From assembly GCF_050003625.1 (NCBI RefSeq), contig NC_134400.1, positions 64,170,241 through 64,234,240 on the forward strand: a stretch of DNA of 64,000 bases, given 5' to 3'. Shown here piece by piece: positions 1-11,296 of the stretch. Within the stretch, counting starts at the first letter, position 1; every line of letters starts with the position of its first letter. Origin of the DNA: Haematobia irritans (Eukaryota; Arthropoda; Insecta; Diptera; Muscidae). The translations under genes and the position numbers were made by a program. The notes under the pieces were generated by a model. The model made no database searches, was not told the origin of the DNA, and saw only the letters and a program-made list of their open reading frames with translations.

Positions 1-1040
1 CAAGTCTATATCATTTGAATTCTAAATAAAAAGGTATTAGTCTGTATAGTGCATTCGAACCATTTACTGTCTGCCTAAAGGAAGTGGAGTCTTAAATTTT
101 TGCTACTAGGCATGGTTTTCGTAAACCCACTTTCTCCCATGTTTGAGTATACTAGATATGTTTGTAAGTCCCGGGAAACAAGTGTCTTTTGTTATACCAG
201 TGTAGCGACATACATTGATAGATATTCATACATGGCTAACTATTTAACTTTTGACTATGTATAACTAATATAGTAAGTCATAATTAAATAATTAATTTTG
301 TTTTGATTATTTGCTACTATATTTTTATACATAGATTGATGGTTAGATAGTTAACAATATATGTTTATATGTGTTGTAATTTGTGAAACCGAATTCTTTA
401 AAATGTTTTTATACAGAAATTATAAAACAGATAACAATCCAATAAAAGAATAATCAAGAGAAAAGTTATAAAAAGTAATACGATTGTAGTTTCTGAAAAT
501 TCTAGAAAATGGAACTATTTATTTTAATGATTTAATAAATATAAAATGAATTTGAGAAAAATATGAAAAATTTCTTATATTATTATGGGAAATTAGACAA
601 AACTTATTTACAAAAATATACAAATAAAAAAATAATAGAATAATAGAACAAATAAATTTTCCAAATTCATTGATTTTTTTTCGCCACTTCTCGAGCAGGC
701 AGCTACAAAAACACCTCAATCTGATGAATCCTTGAATTATCTGAAAAAAAAAGAAAACTAATTTTAGAAAATTTTGAAGTTTGTTTTTTTTTTTAATTAA
801 CCAATTAATTCAAAAACTAAAAACAAAAAAGAAATGAATTGTTAAAAAAAACGTCTACGAATTCTAAAAGTTGAAAATAGTTGGTTAAACAAAAATTAAA
901 ACAAAATCTTATTGGGCCACTTTTACCGGTATTTTCGATTAACGTGAAAAAACGTTTTCTTTTAATTTTCAATTTGAAATTTACGTTAAACTTCGTCACT
1001 TTCAATATCAATACAAAGTGAGAATTTTGAGTTATACATA
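1..1040 (+). other. Probable 5' leader of Gypsy element 1, noncoding
   Basis: This is AT-rich sequence without a credible ORF, directly upstream of gag. It is placed in the element because the sister copy has a long AT-rich untranslated leader between primer-binding site and gag. No primer-binding site is visible here. On the minus strand there are acceptor-like polypyrimidine-AG sites near 739 and 494 (read as CTGAAAAAAAAAG and CTGAAAATTCTAG on the plus strand), resembling the antisense intron signals described for element 2. Confidence 0.45.
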
Positions 1041-2859
1041 ATGAAGCTTAGATCAAAATCGGCCAGTGATACCATGTCGAACATGACGAGAACTACGACA
1101 ACAAATACAACAACAACTACTGCTACTGTGACTGCAACGACAGCCACTGCAACCACCACTGTTACGACGTTTACTACAACTGCTACTACATCGGCAAATG
1201 CTACCACTGGATTAGATATTGATCAAGACTTAACATTGGGTCCTAATAGTTTTTCGTCTACAGGGAGAGATAGTACATTTCCATCTCCCACATTCAGTAG
1301 CCTTACGGCGATTGGAATTAGAAATGATTTTCAGTCACAAAATCGTGAGATGCCAAATTCCAATTCAGTACAACAGAACTTCAACGGACTGTCAATTCAG
1401 GATTATGTTGCAGCCTCAGTAGGTGCTGCTCAGGCAGGTTCGATGAGGGAATTACAGGAAAGTCTTAGGAGATTAATACCGGAAATAGTAAGGGAGACCA
1501 TAAGGTCTGAACGAGCATTGTCAGAATCGGACAGGAATCAGGCAGATCCAATATCGACGAACAATGTTCCACCACAACAAGTACGAGGACGAAATCAGCA
1601 GATTTCGAATGCACCAATAACGCACACTCCTCAACAACAACATAATTTGCCACCGACTAATTTTCCTCCGGGGTCACATAATGCTAGTTACCAAGGGGTT
1701 AATAGGACACCACAACAGGGACTAGGGCCAAAGTCAACAAATTCGTAATCCGTCGAATACTAACACATTTCAACAACAGCAACATAATTTGCCACCACCT
1801 CCCGTTTCTAACAATTTCCGAACTGGTAATAACCAGAACTACCAATTTCCATCTGATAGATTTAGTTATCCACCACCACCGATTTCTAATCACTGTCAGT
1901 CGAACCATAACCAGAACTATCAAATTCCAACAAATGGACCTATTTATCCACCACCACGTCAACAAAATGTGATTTCATCTTCTGCCTTTGGATTTGTCCC
2001 AAGGACACAACATACCCTTGATATTGATAAATGGGGAATACAATTTGACGGCAGTAGTAAATCTGTTAGCGTAGAAGATTTTTTGTTTCGTGTGGAAACT
2101 ATCAGGGCTGATACTGATTGCCCATGGCCAGTCCTTATGAAAGGTTTTCACCGGTTGCTATCTGGAAACGCTTTCGAGTGGTTCTGGAATTTTCGAAGAC
2201 AAAATCCGAATTGCGACTGGGATAACCTAAGATATTATTTCAGACGAAAATTCCAGAGATTCGAGAGCGATTTCGAAATACAACGCAGGATCATGGAGAG
2301 GAGGCAACATTTTAATGAAAGTGCGGATAATTTTCTTCAGGATATTTTGACACTAAATAATCAGATGAGAGTATCCATCCCAGAAAATGAATTGGTTAAG
2401 ATTGTCAAAGACAATCTGAAGGATGGACTGGCTCAGCTGATATTTCCAATGAATATTGTCAACATGGACCATCTGTTAGAAGAGTGCAGGCGCGCGGAAA
2501 GAAATCTTTCCAAACGAAGCTCTTTTAGACCACAACAACAACAACAACAATTTCGTAGAGTGAATGAATTAGAATATTCTAATGATTTTCACTATGAACA
2601 ACCACATGATTTCGGTCAAGACCACCATATTGAAGCATTAAGGCTAAGTAACCAGCCTGTGAAACAGCTTATATGCTGGAATTGTAGGCATTCAGGCCAC
2701 ACATTTGTTGAATGCGAATCCGAGAAACGCAACCTGTTCTGCTACAAATGTGGGTTCGAGAATGTTATTACACCGAACTGCCCAAGATGTATGGGAAAAG
2801 AACAGAAGAGCATGATGAGGACGGGGCCATCATGTTCGGATGCCAACCCGCCCCAATAA
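1041..2859 (+). pseudogene. Gag of Gypsy element 1, one frameshift
   Basis: The N-terminal part (1041-1748) starts at an ATG and is extremely threonine-rich over its first ~50 residues, then Gln/Asn/Pro-rich. The frame is lost at about 1726-1731, where one extra base in a GGG run would explain the shift, and resumes in the next frame to 2859. The second part holds the conserved capsid-like core (from DIDKWGIQFDG through the RFESDFEIQRR region) and a nucleocapsid with a C-X2-C-X4-H-X4-C knuckle (CWNCRHSGHTFVEC) followed by a second cysteine pair group ending CPRC. The sister element has this Gag as one uninterrupted frame of 539 residues, which supports a single recent frameshift rather than two genes. 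Role in a live element: virus-like particle shell and RNA binding. Confidence 0.85.
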
Positions 2860-3452
2860 GTATTTCGGACTGTAACATTTCGTTACACGTTCCACACTCA
2901 GATTTTACAATTTACCCAAATGAGTCGTCAAATGAATTTATTAGACCAGCACAAAACAATCTAAACATTATCAAAGGAGATGAGTACAATTCTCAGAGCG
3001 TAGATATCACCCCTGAGAATCGGAAACCAAAACTGAAAGTTTTGACTCCATATGAAGATAGACTTTTGAATTACGAACGAGTTAGAGAAGAAATCTTCAA
3101 AGATTTCAAAGAAGGGCCGTCGGAAAGAATAATGAAAGCTAGGACGCGATACAACAATAGAAAAAATGAAAGAAAATTGTTATCCATTTCGAGCTTATGT
3201 TCAGATAATGATATAAGACCATATTTAGACGTCTTAATAAACAATGTCCCTATGAGAGGTTTAATGGACAGTGGTGCCAATGTTTCTTGTCTAGGGAAAG
3301 ATTGTTTGGAAGTCGTTGATGAATTGGGTATTGAAATTTTTGATTTTAAATCCATAATTCGAACAGCAGATGGAAGAGGAAAATCTCATATCTCATATCA
3401 TGACATTTTATTTGGTTCCTTCGCTGTCGCAGAAACTTATTTTAGGCTGTGA
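2712..3452 (+). pseudogene. Protease region of Gypsy element 1 pol, frameshifted at its end
   Basis: This frame overlaps the end of gag by about 148 bases and is in the -1 frame relative to it, the usual Gypsy arrangement for programmed -1 frameshifting. A basic linker (about 3030-3180) precedes a retroviral-type aspartic protease with catalytic motif LMDSGAN near 3262. The frame runs out of register near 3385-3410; the downstream pol frame starts with the expected protease C-terminus (LVPSLSQKLILGCDFW). A small deletion in the CATATCTCATATC repeat there is the likely cause, so Pr-Pol cannot be made as one polyprotein from this copy. Confidence 0.8.
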
Positions 3453-6195
3453 TTTTTGGAACACGTTTGGGATCACAATTTCGTTTAAATATCCGAAAAT
3501 CAATGAATTACATGTAACGGAAGGAAGCGGACCTAAGATACATGAGCTAAGCTATGAACAACAGATCCAACTTGAAAGTGCGAAACTAGAATTCAAATGT
3601 TTTAGTAAATTTGGTTTGGGAAAAACGCATTTGGAAAGTCACATAATCGATACTGGCGACTCTGAACCTAGGAAAATGAGATATTTTCCCATATCACCAG
3701 CTGTTCAGAAGTTGACATACGCCGAAATCGACCGTATGTTGGCTTTGGACGTTATTGAACCAGCTACAAACGCAGCCTGGAACAATAGAGTAACTCTAGT
3801 CATCAAACCAAATAAGAATAGGCTATGTTTAGATGCTAGAGAACTTAATAAAGTGACAAAGAAAGATGCCTACCCGTTACCAAATATTGATGGTCTTTTG
3901 AGCCGGTTGGGAGAAACTTTTTTCATTTCCGCCATCGACTTAAAGGACGCTTTTTGGCAAATTCCTTTAGAGGAATCGAGTCGGCCAAAAACAGCTTTCA
4001 CAGTCCAAGGGAGACCACATTACCAGTTCAAAGTAATGCCCTTTGGACTGTGTAATGCTGCTCAGCGTATGTGCCGACTCATGGATAAAGTTATCCCATC
4101 CGAGCTCAAAGACAGAGTATTTGTGTACTTAGACGACTTGCTGGTAGTGTCATCGAATTTTCAAGACCATGTGGAGATGTTGAAGATTGTGGGTAGACGA
4201 TTATCTGACGCCGGCCTTACGATAAACTTAGAGAAATCTAAGTTCTGCTACAAAGAACTTCGGTATCTAGGATACATCGTAGGCGACGGAAAATTGAAGA
4301 CTGATCCCAGCAAGGTTGAAGCAATCACCAACATAAAGCCACCAAAAACTCCTAAAGATGTCCGCAAATTTTTAGGGAGCGTTGGTTGGTATAGGCGGTT
4401 TATACCGGATTATTCAACCTTGACTGCACCGATCACTGACACGTTGAGAAAGTCAACTAAATTTAATTTCACCCCAGAGGCTCACAAATCATTTGAATTG
4501 CTGAAGGTGAGATTAGTTTCGAGTCCTGTTTTGCGAAGTCCTGACTTTAGCAAACCATTTTTTGTTCAGTGCGACGCATCAAATGTGGGAGTTGGAGCTG
4601 TCTTGTTCCAGAAAGATTCGGAAGGTGAAGAACATCCTATCGAATATTTCTCAAAAAAGCTTAACCCTGCTCAAAAAAATTATTCAACAACGGAGAAAGA
4701 GTGTTTAGCAGTGGTTTTAGCTATTGAGAAATTTCGACAGTATATTGAATTGATGGAATTCACAGTCATCACAGACCACTCCAGTCTGCGATGGCTGATG
4801 AAACAACAGGATCTCCATGGAAGACTCGCACGTTGGAGTTTAAAACTTCAGGGTTATCAATTCAATATAATACATAGGAAAGGTTCGAAAAATGTTGTCC
4901 CTGACATGCTTTCGCGTCTAGATATGGAGGAGCTCAGTTTTGAGAACAATGTTTTTATAGACTTGAGCTCACCTGAATTCAGTTGCCCCAAATATGAGGA
5001 GTTGAAAGAGACTGTAAGACAGAACGAAGGACAATTACCGGATTTGAAAATTGAAGACGATATTGTTATGAAGAGGACGAATTTTAACCGTGGAGATATT
5101 GTGGATGAAAACGATTGTTGGAGAATCTGGTTACCAGATGGTCTCACTGAAAGTGTTGTCAAACGTTCACATGAGATAAATACATGTCATGGTGGAATAG
5201 GGAAGACGATCTACAACGTGAGGGAGTTTTTCTATTGGCCAACATTAGCAACCGACGTCAGAGATTTTGTGAAAGATTGTCAGAACTGTAAGGAGAACAA
5301 GAATCCAAAGCAAATTCTCAGACCAACCATGGGTCAAGAAGTAAGGACTGAACGTCCATTCCAAAAAATATATGTGGACTTCCTTGGACCGTATCCCAGG
5401 ACACGTAGTGGTAACACACATATATTCATTGTCCTGGACCACAGAACAAAGTTTGTTTTACTTAAGGCTATGCCTAAAGCAACTTCTAAAGCCATCATAA
5501 AATTTCTAACCGCCGAGGTATTCCATAAGTTTGGAGTTCCAGAAACTCTGCATTCCGACAACGGAAAGCAATTTACTTGCGGATCATTCAAGGAACTCTT
5601 AAACTTATATGGAATTCATCATATGCACACCGCTATTCATGCACCTCAATCTAATGCCAGCGAAAGGGTTAACCAAAGCATCCTGAGTAGCATAAGGGCA
5701 TCATTGGAAAAGGAACAGAACAAATGGGATGAGGATTTGTCACAAATAGAGTGTGCATTGCGGTCGACTATTCATTCTTCGACTGGCGAGACACCCTATT
5801 GTGCGCTTTTTGGTTACAATATGGTAACACATGCACAAGCTTACAAAATTTTGAAAAAATTAGGAGCTTTGTCTGACGGCGAGATCATAGTGTTACCGCA
5901 GTCGTCAAGAATGCAAATTATTCAAAAGAGAATATCTAAGAAACTTCATGACGCATATGTAAGAAATGAGAAGTATTATAATAAACGAGCGCGAGAGATT
6001 AGATTTAGAGAAGGTCAGGAAGTTTATCGGAAAAACTTTGTACAAAGTAATTTTTCTAAGGGTATCAATGCCAAATTATGTAAGCAATGGCTCAAGTGCA
6101 GGATAAGAAGACGCATTGGGAAGAATATGTATGAAGTGGAGAACTTGAATGGGAAACTGATAGGTACAGTTCATGCTCAGCACCTAAAGGTATGA
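3370..6195 (+). CDS. RT-RNase H-integrase polyprotein of Gypsy element 1
   Basis: One open frame of 941 codons. Domains in order: protease C-terminus (first ~25 residues); reverse transcriptase with the fingers motif CLDARELN, the DLKDAFWQIPL block and catalytic YLDD at about residue 252; RNase H with DAS near residue 401 and the TEKECLAVV and DHSSLRWL motifs; integrase with an N-terminal HHCC zinc finger (H near 601, CQNC near 638), core motifs DFLGP, HSDNGKQF and ASE carrying the D-D-E triad (about 668, 730, 764), and a basic C-terminal region ending HAQHLK. All key catalytic residues are present, so the enzyme part looks undamaged, but it depends on gag and protease frames that are broken. 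Function: copying element RNA to DNA and inserting it. Confidence 0.93.
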   Translation: MEEENLISHIMTFYLVPSLSQKLILGCDFWNTFGITISFKYPKINELHVTEGSGPKIHELSYEQQIQLESAKLEFKCFSKFGLGKTHLESHIIDTGDSEPRKMRYFPISPAVQKLTYAEIDRMLALDVIEPATNAAWNNRVTLVIKPNKNRLCLDARELNKVTKKDAYPLPNIDGLLSRLGETFFISAIDLKDAFWQIPLEESSRPKTAFTVQGRPHYQFKVMPFGLCNAAQRMCRLMDKVIPSELKDRVFVYLDDLLVVSSNFQDHVEMLKIVGRRLSDAGLTINLEKSKFCYKELRYLGYIVGDGKLKTDPSKVEAITNIKPPKTPKDVRKFLGSVGWYRRFIPDYSTLTAPITDTLRKSTKFNFTPEAHKSFELLKVRLVSSPVLRSPDFSKPFFVQCDASNVGVGAVLFQKDSEGEEHPIEYFSKKLNPAQKNYSTTEKECLAVVLAIEKFRQYIELMEFTVITDHSSLRWLMKQQDLHGRLARWSLKLQGYQFNIIHRKGSKNVVPDMLSRLDMEELSFENNVFIDLSSPEFSCPKYEELKETVRQNEGQLPDLKIEDDIVMKRTNFNRGDIVDENDCWRIWLPDGLTESVVKRSHEINTCHGGIGKTIYNVREFFYWPTLATDVRDFVKDCQNCKENKNPKQILRPTMGQEVRTERPFQKIYVDFLGPYPRTRSGNTHIFIVLDHRTKFVLLKAMPKATSKAIIKFLTAEVFHKFGVPETLHSDNGKQFTCGSFKELLNLYGIHHMHTAIHAPQSNASERVNQSILSSIRASLEKEQNKWDEDLSQIECALRSTIHSSTGETPYCALFGYNMVTHAQAYKILKKLGALSDGEIIVLPQSSRMQIIQKRISKKLHDAYVRNEKYYNKRAREIRFREGQEVYRKNFVQSNFSKGINAKLCKQWLKCRIRRRIGKNMYEVENLNGKLIGTVHAQHLKV

Positions 6196-7089
6196 TATGT
6201 TCATGAAATACTTGCCTGGGTCATGACGAAACTTTATTTGAATTTTAGGTGAAATACCACTATTGAATGTGTACAAGGCATAGTGGAAGTATTTTTTTTT
6301 TATATCAGGGTATATGATCGACAATGAAATGTAAGGAATGAGAATAGACATACGCGTCGATGTACCAAAAGGGACAAAGGAAAAAGGCTACCTAATGTTC
6401 CAACTGTAACTACATTTAAGGGCTAGAACTACAAGTGATCACTTACTGTACTTACAACACAATAGTAATCCAATGGCTGGGGATTGACTGACATCTAGGA
6501 GTATTTGACACCTGCAAACATTGCCGTATATTCCACTATTTATCTGAAATAAAGAATAAACATATTAATGAAAGTACAAATAGTTAGCGATAGATACCAG
6601 GACACGATTCTTTTTTTTTTTTTTTGAAATTGTCTCGGAGAGTGAGGTATTGGGCCTGAATGAATCTACAACCGGTCAGCAATCAGTCTATGTGCCTATA
6701 TGTAAATGTTATAAAAAGGTTTTTATTCAGAAGTTTGACACAATTCAAAGAAAAGTTAGAAAGGAAAAAAAATAAAATAAAAGTGTTTGATTTTATATTG
6801 ATAATATTTATCGATAGCATGCACAAAAAAAAATCTCGAAAACTTTTCCAAGTAGAATCGTAGTCGAGTTTTGGAAAATGTTCAATTAAAATTTAATTGA
6901 TTCAACAAATTCATTTAAAAAAAAAAAAAAACATTCACAAAAATCTATAGTAAAGATTACTATTTTCAATTGGATCAAATTATCTTCTTTGACCTTCCAT
7001 TAATTGTTTTTTAATTGATACTGTCATTTTTGTGATTGGTTATGTTTAAATTTAAAAATTAATTGGATCAACTGATTTTCATAATTGAA
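6196..7089 (+). other. 3' noncoding end of Gypsy element 1 and unassigned flank
   Basis: No gene seen. The segment just after pol should contain the polypurine tract and 3' LTR; the purine-rich run at about 6370-6390 (AAAAGGGACAAAGGAAAAAG) is the best tract candidate, so an LTR could begin shortly after it, but no matching 5' copy lies in the window. Homopolymer T (6610-6625) and A (6917-6931) runs occur further right. Confidence 0.35.
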
Positions 7090-8050
7090 GCAGATTTTTT
7101 TTTTGTGTGGTTGGACCTTAAGATCCATCGTGCATGAAAAAGGTATCACAAGTTTAGCTTGAGGAGCTGCTGGCTCAAAAAGGAATTTTGCCAACATTCT
7201 ATTTATAGGATTTTTGTCAAAGTTTCATTTCAATAGGAGTTTTTCTCTGAGTTTGTTTCTACAGGAAATTACTTTTCAATTTTTTTGCTGTCAAAGTTTC
7301 AGTTCTGTACGAAATTATGACAATTTTCATCTTCATACGAGATTTTATCAAGATTTTATTTCTATAGGAAGATTCAGGGAATGGTTGAAAGAAATTTTGT
7401 GAAAATTCCATTTTTACAAAATTTTCTCTGGATGCAAAATTTTGAAGTATTTGTATTTATTTTGAGAAAATTTCCTATGGAAAGAAAATTTTGACAAAAC
7501 AGAAATTGAAAACATTTTCTATAAAATTTTGAGAAAACACAATGTACAGCATTTCAATAAAAATAAAATATTGAGAAAATTTACAGTAGAAATAAATTTT
7601 TGAGAAGGTTTCCTACAGAAACAAAAATATCCATGGAAAATTTTCTGTAGAAATAAATTTTGACAAAGCTTTCTATAGAAGTGAGATTTTGACAAAAAGT
7701 TTCTATAGAAATAAGATTCTAAATTTTCTATAGAAATTTGATTTCATTTCTATAGGAAATTAAGTTCTATTGCTACACAATTTTTCTGTGAACTTCAAAA
7801 TGTTAGAAGTATTATTTTCCAGGTTTTCATGGGATTAGATAACTGGGCAGAAATGTTTTTATATAAAAATTTTGTTATAATGTTAGTGCTAAAAAAATTG
7901 TGCATAATTTAACTTCTATAGCAAATTTTCCCTATAATATAATTTTGTTTAGTATCTTTGCAAAATTTTATGCACACCTTTTTTGCAACTTTTAGTTTCT
8001 ATAGTTCTTCGTTTTTGTTTGATTTCGGTAGAAAATTTTGGTGAGATATA
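7090..8050. repeat. Calyptrate filler repeat (TTTTCTATAGAAATAAAATTTTG units)
   Basis: Loose, diverged tandem units built on TTTTCTATAGAAATAAAA and TTTTGACAAAA fill this stretch; the clearest are at 7430-7760. The same unit recurs at 25790-26045, 26765-27200, 27690-27850 and 52187-52228. Spacing and sequence are irregular, so this is an old, degraded array, not a recent satellite. No coding potential is seen. Confidence 0.75.
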
Positions 8051-8784
8051 TTACGTAGGCTGGATATTCCACAATCAGTAAATCATCACTAGATCAGATA
8101 TTTGCAAGTTTTACTTGATTGGCTGATGCTATAATATAAACATCTGGTTTCACAGTTTTGTAGATGGGTGCAGACGACCGAATCCTAAATTATTTATTGC
8201 CACACATATACAGAAACACAGAGGAAAGTCTAAATTATGTTAGTCATAGTTAATTTTATTTTGAAGCAATTGTGTTATTGCCTAGTTTTGTATAGTAAAT
8301 TTTCTGCTAATCAGATTAACATAATTGTAATTTCACAAAGGTTCATACTCATTAGTGTTTCGGTTAGTAAATTGTTTATTTAGGGCTGCGTCACTACTTC
8401 GTGAACAGATGAATAGTTCCAATTATCATTTTCAATTATTTTCAAGTCTTATATGTACTAAAAGTTTTCTTTATTTAATAAAAATTTTAATTGGAATAGT
8501 TAATATTTTCATTAAATATGTTAGCATTTGCAAACTTTTTTTAATTGGAAACTATTTTACCCAATCGGTTACCTTGATGTTTGTTCCCAAACAGTATTTG
8601 TACCAATCATTGGTAACTCTGAATAGTGTTCCAATTATGGGTATGTTTTTTGTAAAGCAAAAGTTTTGGATTTCTTTCTTTCCTCCTCCCGTAGGGCACT
8701 TGGGTGGTGGTAGTCCCGTACAAACACTACAGATAGGTATTTATTAATATAGGTATGATATGATAACATCTGAATTATATAATT
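8051..8784. other. No gene recognised
   Basis: AT-rich sequence. The open frame at 8355-8747 has no recognisable domain and an unbiased composition, so I do not call it a gene. Confidence 0.4.
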
Positions 8785-9045
8785 ACTCCAAATGTAGTTG
8801 ATGGCCATTCGGCTGTGTGTTACATTTGCCATATGGTATACGATCCGACTGAAACTTGATGCCAGGGAATGGCCATTTATCAGCTTTACGGCCGAGCAGG
8901 GATATAGGCATTCGTATGATGGAGACCGTCCAACAGTCCATGAAATGTTTTCCAACGAAGCCATTTAACACAACTCTTTCACATGGACACGTTTGTTGGT
9001 TGGAAAATGGTCAGCATTTACGCCGTTTAGTGTAGGCTGTATTTC
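8785..9045 (-). pseudogene. Coding-like fragment, family not recognised
   Basis: This stretch is richer in GC and codon-like than its surroundings. On the minus strand one frame (about 9045-8985) reads a plausible protein segment (LNGVNADHFPTNKRVHVKE), and after a shift the next frame continues to a stop at 8785 (VVLNGFVGKHFMDCW...QPNGHQLHLE). A single small indel would join the two. An acceptor-like site (pyrimidines then CATGTAG) lies just upstream near 9052. It looks like the last exon of a host gene or a captured piece of one. I do not recognise the family and assign no function. Confidence 0.3.
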
Positions 9046-9376
9046 TACATGTATGTAAATGCACAAAATGGCATTTGTATTTTTTAGAAAAGAATTTAGC
9101 CCGTGTGCTAAGTGATTATATTTGCAATTAATTTTTAGGCTTAGTATCGTAGTGTTTGCAGAATTATTATATTTGTGGATGCCAGAGACGCTATGTAATA
9201 TGATGCAAACCTTTTAATTTCTTCTTGGCTTCTGGTAATTCCGATTAGTGCCAACAATGTATTACTTTACGATACGTCTTGGAAACGCGTAGACGATACC
9301 TAAATGAATGCGTTATGGGACAGCGAATACTGACATTAGGTCTGTTCGCGCGATTTTGTTAATAGGATCCGGGTAG
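9046..9376. other. No feature recognised
   Basis: No open frame of note and no recognisable repeat. It precedes the inverted-repeat element starting at 9377. Confidence 0.4.
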
Positions 9377-10146
9377 TTACCCTGCCAGCATTTCAAAGTT
9401 CCATTTCAACCTCATCGTTACCACAGACTCTTAAATGTCACTTCAACCATCATGAAAAGGTACATCAAAAAGTACATGCAAGTAATTTGCCATCCCTACT
9501 GTTAAAAAAGCCACTTTTTTGTGAAACGCCAAGCGCAACCAGCTTGTTATATTTTAATTAAATAAAAACGAAAATAAAGTTCTGAAAACATAGATTATAC
9601 GCTTAAAATTGTGAAAGGTATATTGGTGAACAATTTGGTGATTTTCCAAATGGAATAAAGTGATTGTTTTTCAGATATTTTAGAGACACGCTGCCTCCAT
9701 GGAATAAAAACACTGGTTGATAGACGCAGCAACATGTAACTCGCTACTTGTAACTCAACATCATCATTAATGCCAAAAATTATGTTAAATGTAATGCGAT
9801 AGTGGTATAAATGTTATATTTTTAAGAATTTGTAAATGTTTAATCAAATTAATAAATATCTAAACAAACGTGTTTTACTCGACCACAATGATTCTTTTAC
9901 AACTATCTTAAAATGCACTTTTTCTGATTGTTTGGAGGGTCCCTTATTGGCGTCGTTCTAAATTGATCTATAAAGGCACCTAATAATTGCACTCATGCGA
10001 AACATTTTTGTAGTAACTTGGCGTGGTACAACTTCTCAATAGTGACGGCGCTTTTCCGACGAGTTTTTGATGTCGTATATGATTGTTTTCGACGTAGTGG
10101 GGATTCTCAAAAGAGTCCCCAAATTCAAAAAATGTTGGCAGGGTAA
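9377..10146. mobile_element. Small DNA element with TTACCCTGCCA ends
   Basis: The left end TTACCCTGCCAGCATTT at 9377 and the right end, read on the opposite strand as TTACCCTGCCAACATTT, match at 16 of 17 positions. TAG flanks both ends (9374-9376 and 10147-10149), a possible 3-bp target duplication. The 770-bp interior has no transposase, so it would be nonautonomous. It contains one copy of the ~325-bp sequence also found at 58133-58459. The superfamily is not determined; the 3-bp duplication would fit PIF/Harbinger, but the ends are too short to be sure. Confidence 0.55.
9408..9732 (+). repeat. Dispersed ~325-bp repeat R325, copy 1
   Basis: Nearly identical (about eight differences by eye) to 58133-58459 in the same orientation. 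Both begin AACCTCATCGTTACCACAG and end near GTTGATAGACG[C/G]AGCAA. The left part has a 50-codon open stretch and the right part has an acceptor-like TTGTTTTTCAG before a short open stretch, so it may derive from a transcribed gene, but I recognise no product. Sequence outside the shared block is unrelated at the two sites. Confidence 0.8.
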
Positions 10147-10435
10147 TAGACAACTTTATCATTTAGATGTGTATGTAGGCTTGTAGAATACTTCTGGTGA
10201 GGTTATTAGACATAGTATCAGTTTCTTAATTAACTAACAAGGAAATAAAACCATATTCAAACGTTACTTGGTGTCCGACTTCGTACTTCCCAAATTTTGT
10301 TTCTTCATTGCTTCCGAACACAAAAATTTGGCTTTGTGACGGCCACCATATAACATATGAAATACATTCCGTACAATTTTACCATTCATATGATTTATTG
10401 TACAACTTATAAACATTTGAAGTATTTCATTGGCT
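10147..10435. other. No gene recognised
   Basis: Between two small DNA elements. The minus-strand frame at 10264-10722 (152 codons) starts inside the next element and ends here. It has no recognisable domain, so I treat it as chance or as a remnant of element sequence. Confidence 0.35.
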
Positions 10436-11101
10436 ACCAGTAGTGGGATTCTGTATTTTTTCACGATAATCGCATCGTTTACGTTGTCTACGAAAAAACG
10501 TGTTTGCACTAACGATCTTGTCATTCTGTACCTAATCTGTAGCAACTGTTGTTTAAGCTGCGTTGTGCTTGGCAACCCTGCTACGAAAAACGGTGGAATG
10601 ACAAAACCAGTTTGCAAATTTATATGAAATACACAAAGCCGGAAGAGAAAAATGGTCGATATTCTCAATCTATATGAAATTCCCTTTAGTTTAAGACCAT
10701 TTAAGGCAGTTCCGACCGACAAAATTCTTAGAACGGTTTAGAACCTTCGGATTTTTAAAATATTGCAGAAAACTCTTTTGTAATAGAGAAGGGATCCATT
10801 TTTTCCTATTAAAAGTAAAATACATTATTAAAGACCCTAGTTTACATGAATGAAATTTCTGCTGATAACGTCAATTCATTATAGAAAGTAAACAACCAAA
10901 AAATCTTCGTTGTTTACTTAACGACGTATTTATTGTTATCTGCCCAGAAAACAACACAGCCGATTTTAAACGATTGTAAATGTAGTTTAAAAAGACTACC
11001 GAATAGCTTAGTTGTTATTTTTCTTGTTATCCCTTCTTAACGATGCGATTAATCGTTAAAATTGAATACAGAATCCCACTACTGATAGTCTGTAAAGCGC
11101 A
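10436..11101. mobile_element. MITE with AGTAGTGGGATTCTGTATT inverted repeats
   Basis: The motif AGTAGTGGGATTCTGTATT at about 10438 recurs inverted at about 11067-11090. Similarity continues inward for about 50 bp, including ATCGCATCGTT on both arms. The right arm is followed by CTGATAGTCTGTAAAGCGCA and TTA, the same outer end as the MITE at 23206-23447, so both probably belong to one family. The left outer end is degenerate here. No transposase is encoded. Confidence 0.6.
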
Positions 11102-11132
11102 TTAGAGAAATGCTTATACACAATACGCTTTC

Positions 11133-11290
11133 AAAAATTTTTTCAAAGAATTAGCTTAGAATTCAATTTGAGAAATTGTTGAGAAAATGGCGTTCTCAAC
11201 AAAAAACGGATATTACCCTCAATAGTAGAATTCAACACGTTAGCAATAATTTCTCAACATATTAGCAACAACTTTTCAAACTAAATTTCA
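11133..11290 (-). mobile_element. Fragment of the CCCAATAAACAC-ended family
   Basis: Inverted copy of the right-hand third of the element at 13488-15155. It shares the blocks TTGTTGAGAAAATGG, GTTCTCAACAAAAAACGG, ATATTACCCTCAA and GCAATAATTTCTCAA. No terminal repeat remains. Confidence 0.65.
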
Positions 11291-11296
11291 TTTTAA

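Larger units (their letters stand above)
1..6560 (+). mobile_element. Ty3/Gypsy LTR retrotransposon 1, partial (enters from left edge)
   Basis: The order gag (CCHC-type), protease, RT, RNase H, integrase on the plus strand is that of Ty3/Gypsy. Its proteins align closely by eye with the minus-strand element at 42.1-51.8 kb: same Gag core with a DIDKW/DIEKW start, the same cysteine pattern ending CPRC, and a pol C-terminus ending HAQHLK/HAKDLK. The two are sister families, perhaps Osvaldo-like, although I cannot run the phylogeny. No env-like ORF follows pol. I could not find LTRs: the sister has a 1.67-kb LTR and a 2.6-kb leader, so the 5' LTR here probably lies left of the window, and I see no direct repeat between 1-1040 and 6200-8000. 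The right limit is approximate. Confidence 0.85.

Noticed and set aside
986..1207. Minus-strand Val/Ala-rich ORF opposite the start of gag
   Set aside because: It is the complement of the threonine-rich ACN repeats of gag, a shadow frame.
1..8000. Search for matching LTRs around Gypsy element 1
   Set aside because: No direct repeat seen between the left edge and the region after pol; the 5' LTR is probably outside the window.
8355..8747. 130-codon plus-strand ORF
   Set aside because: No domain, Phe/Leu-rich as expected for AT-rich random sequence, no supporting context.
10264..10722. 152-codon minus-strand ORF
   Set aside because: No recognisable domain, overlaps a MITE arm, and composition is like the surroundings.
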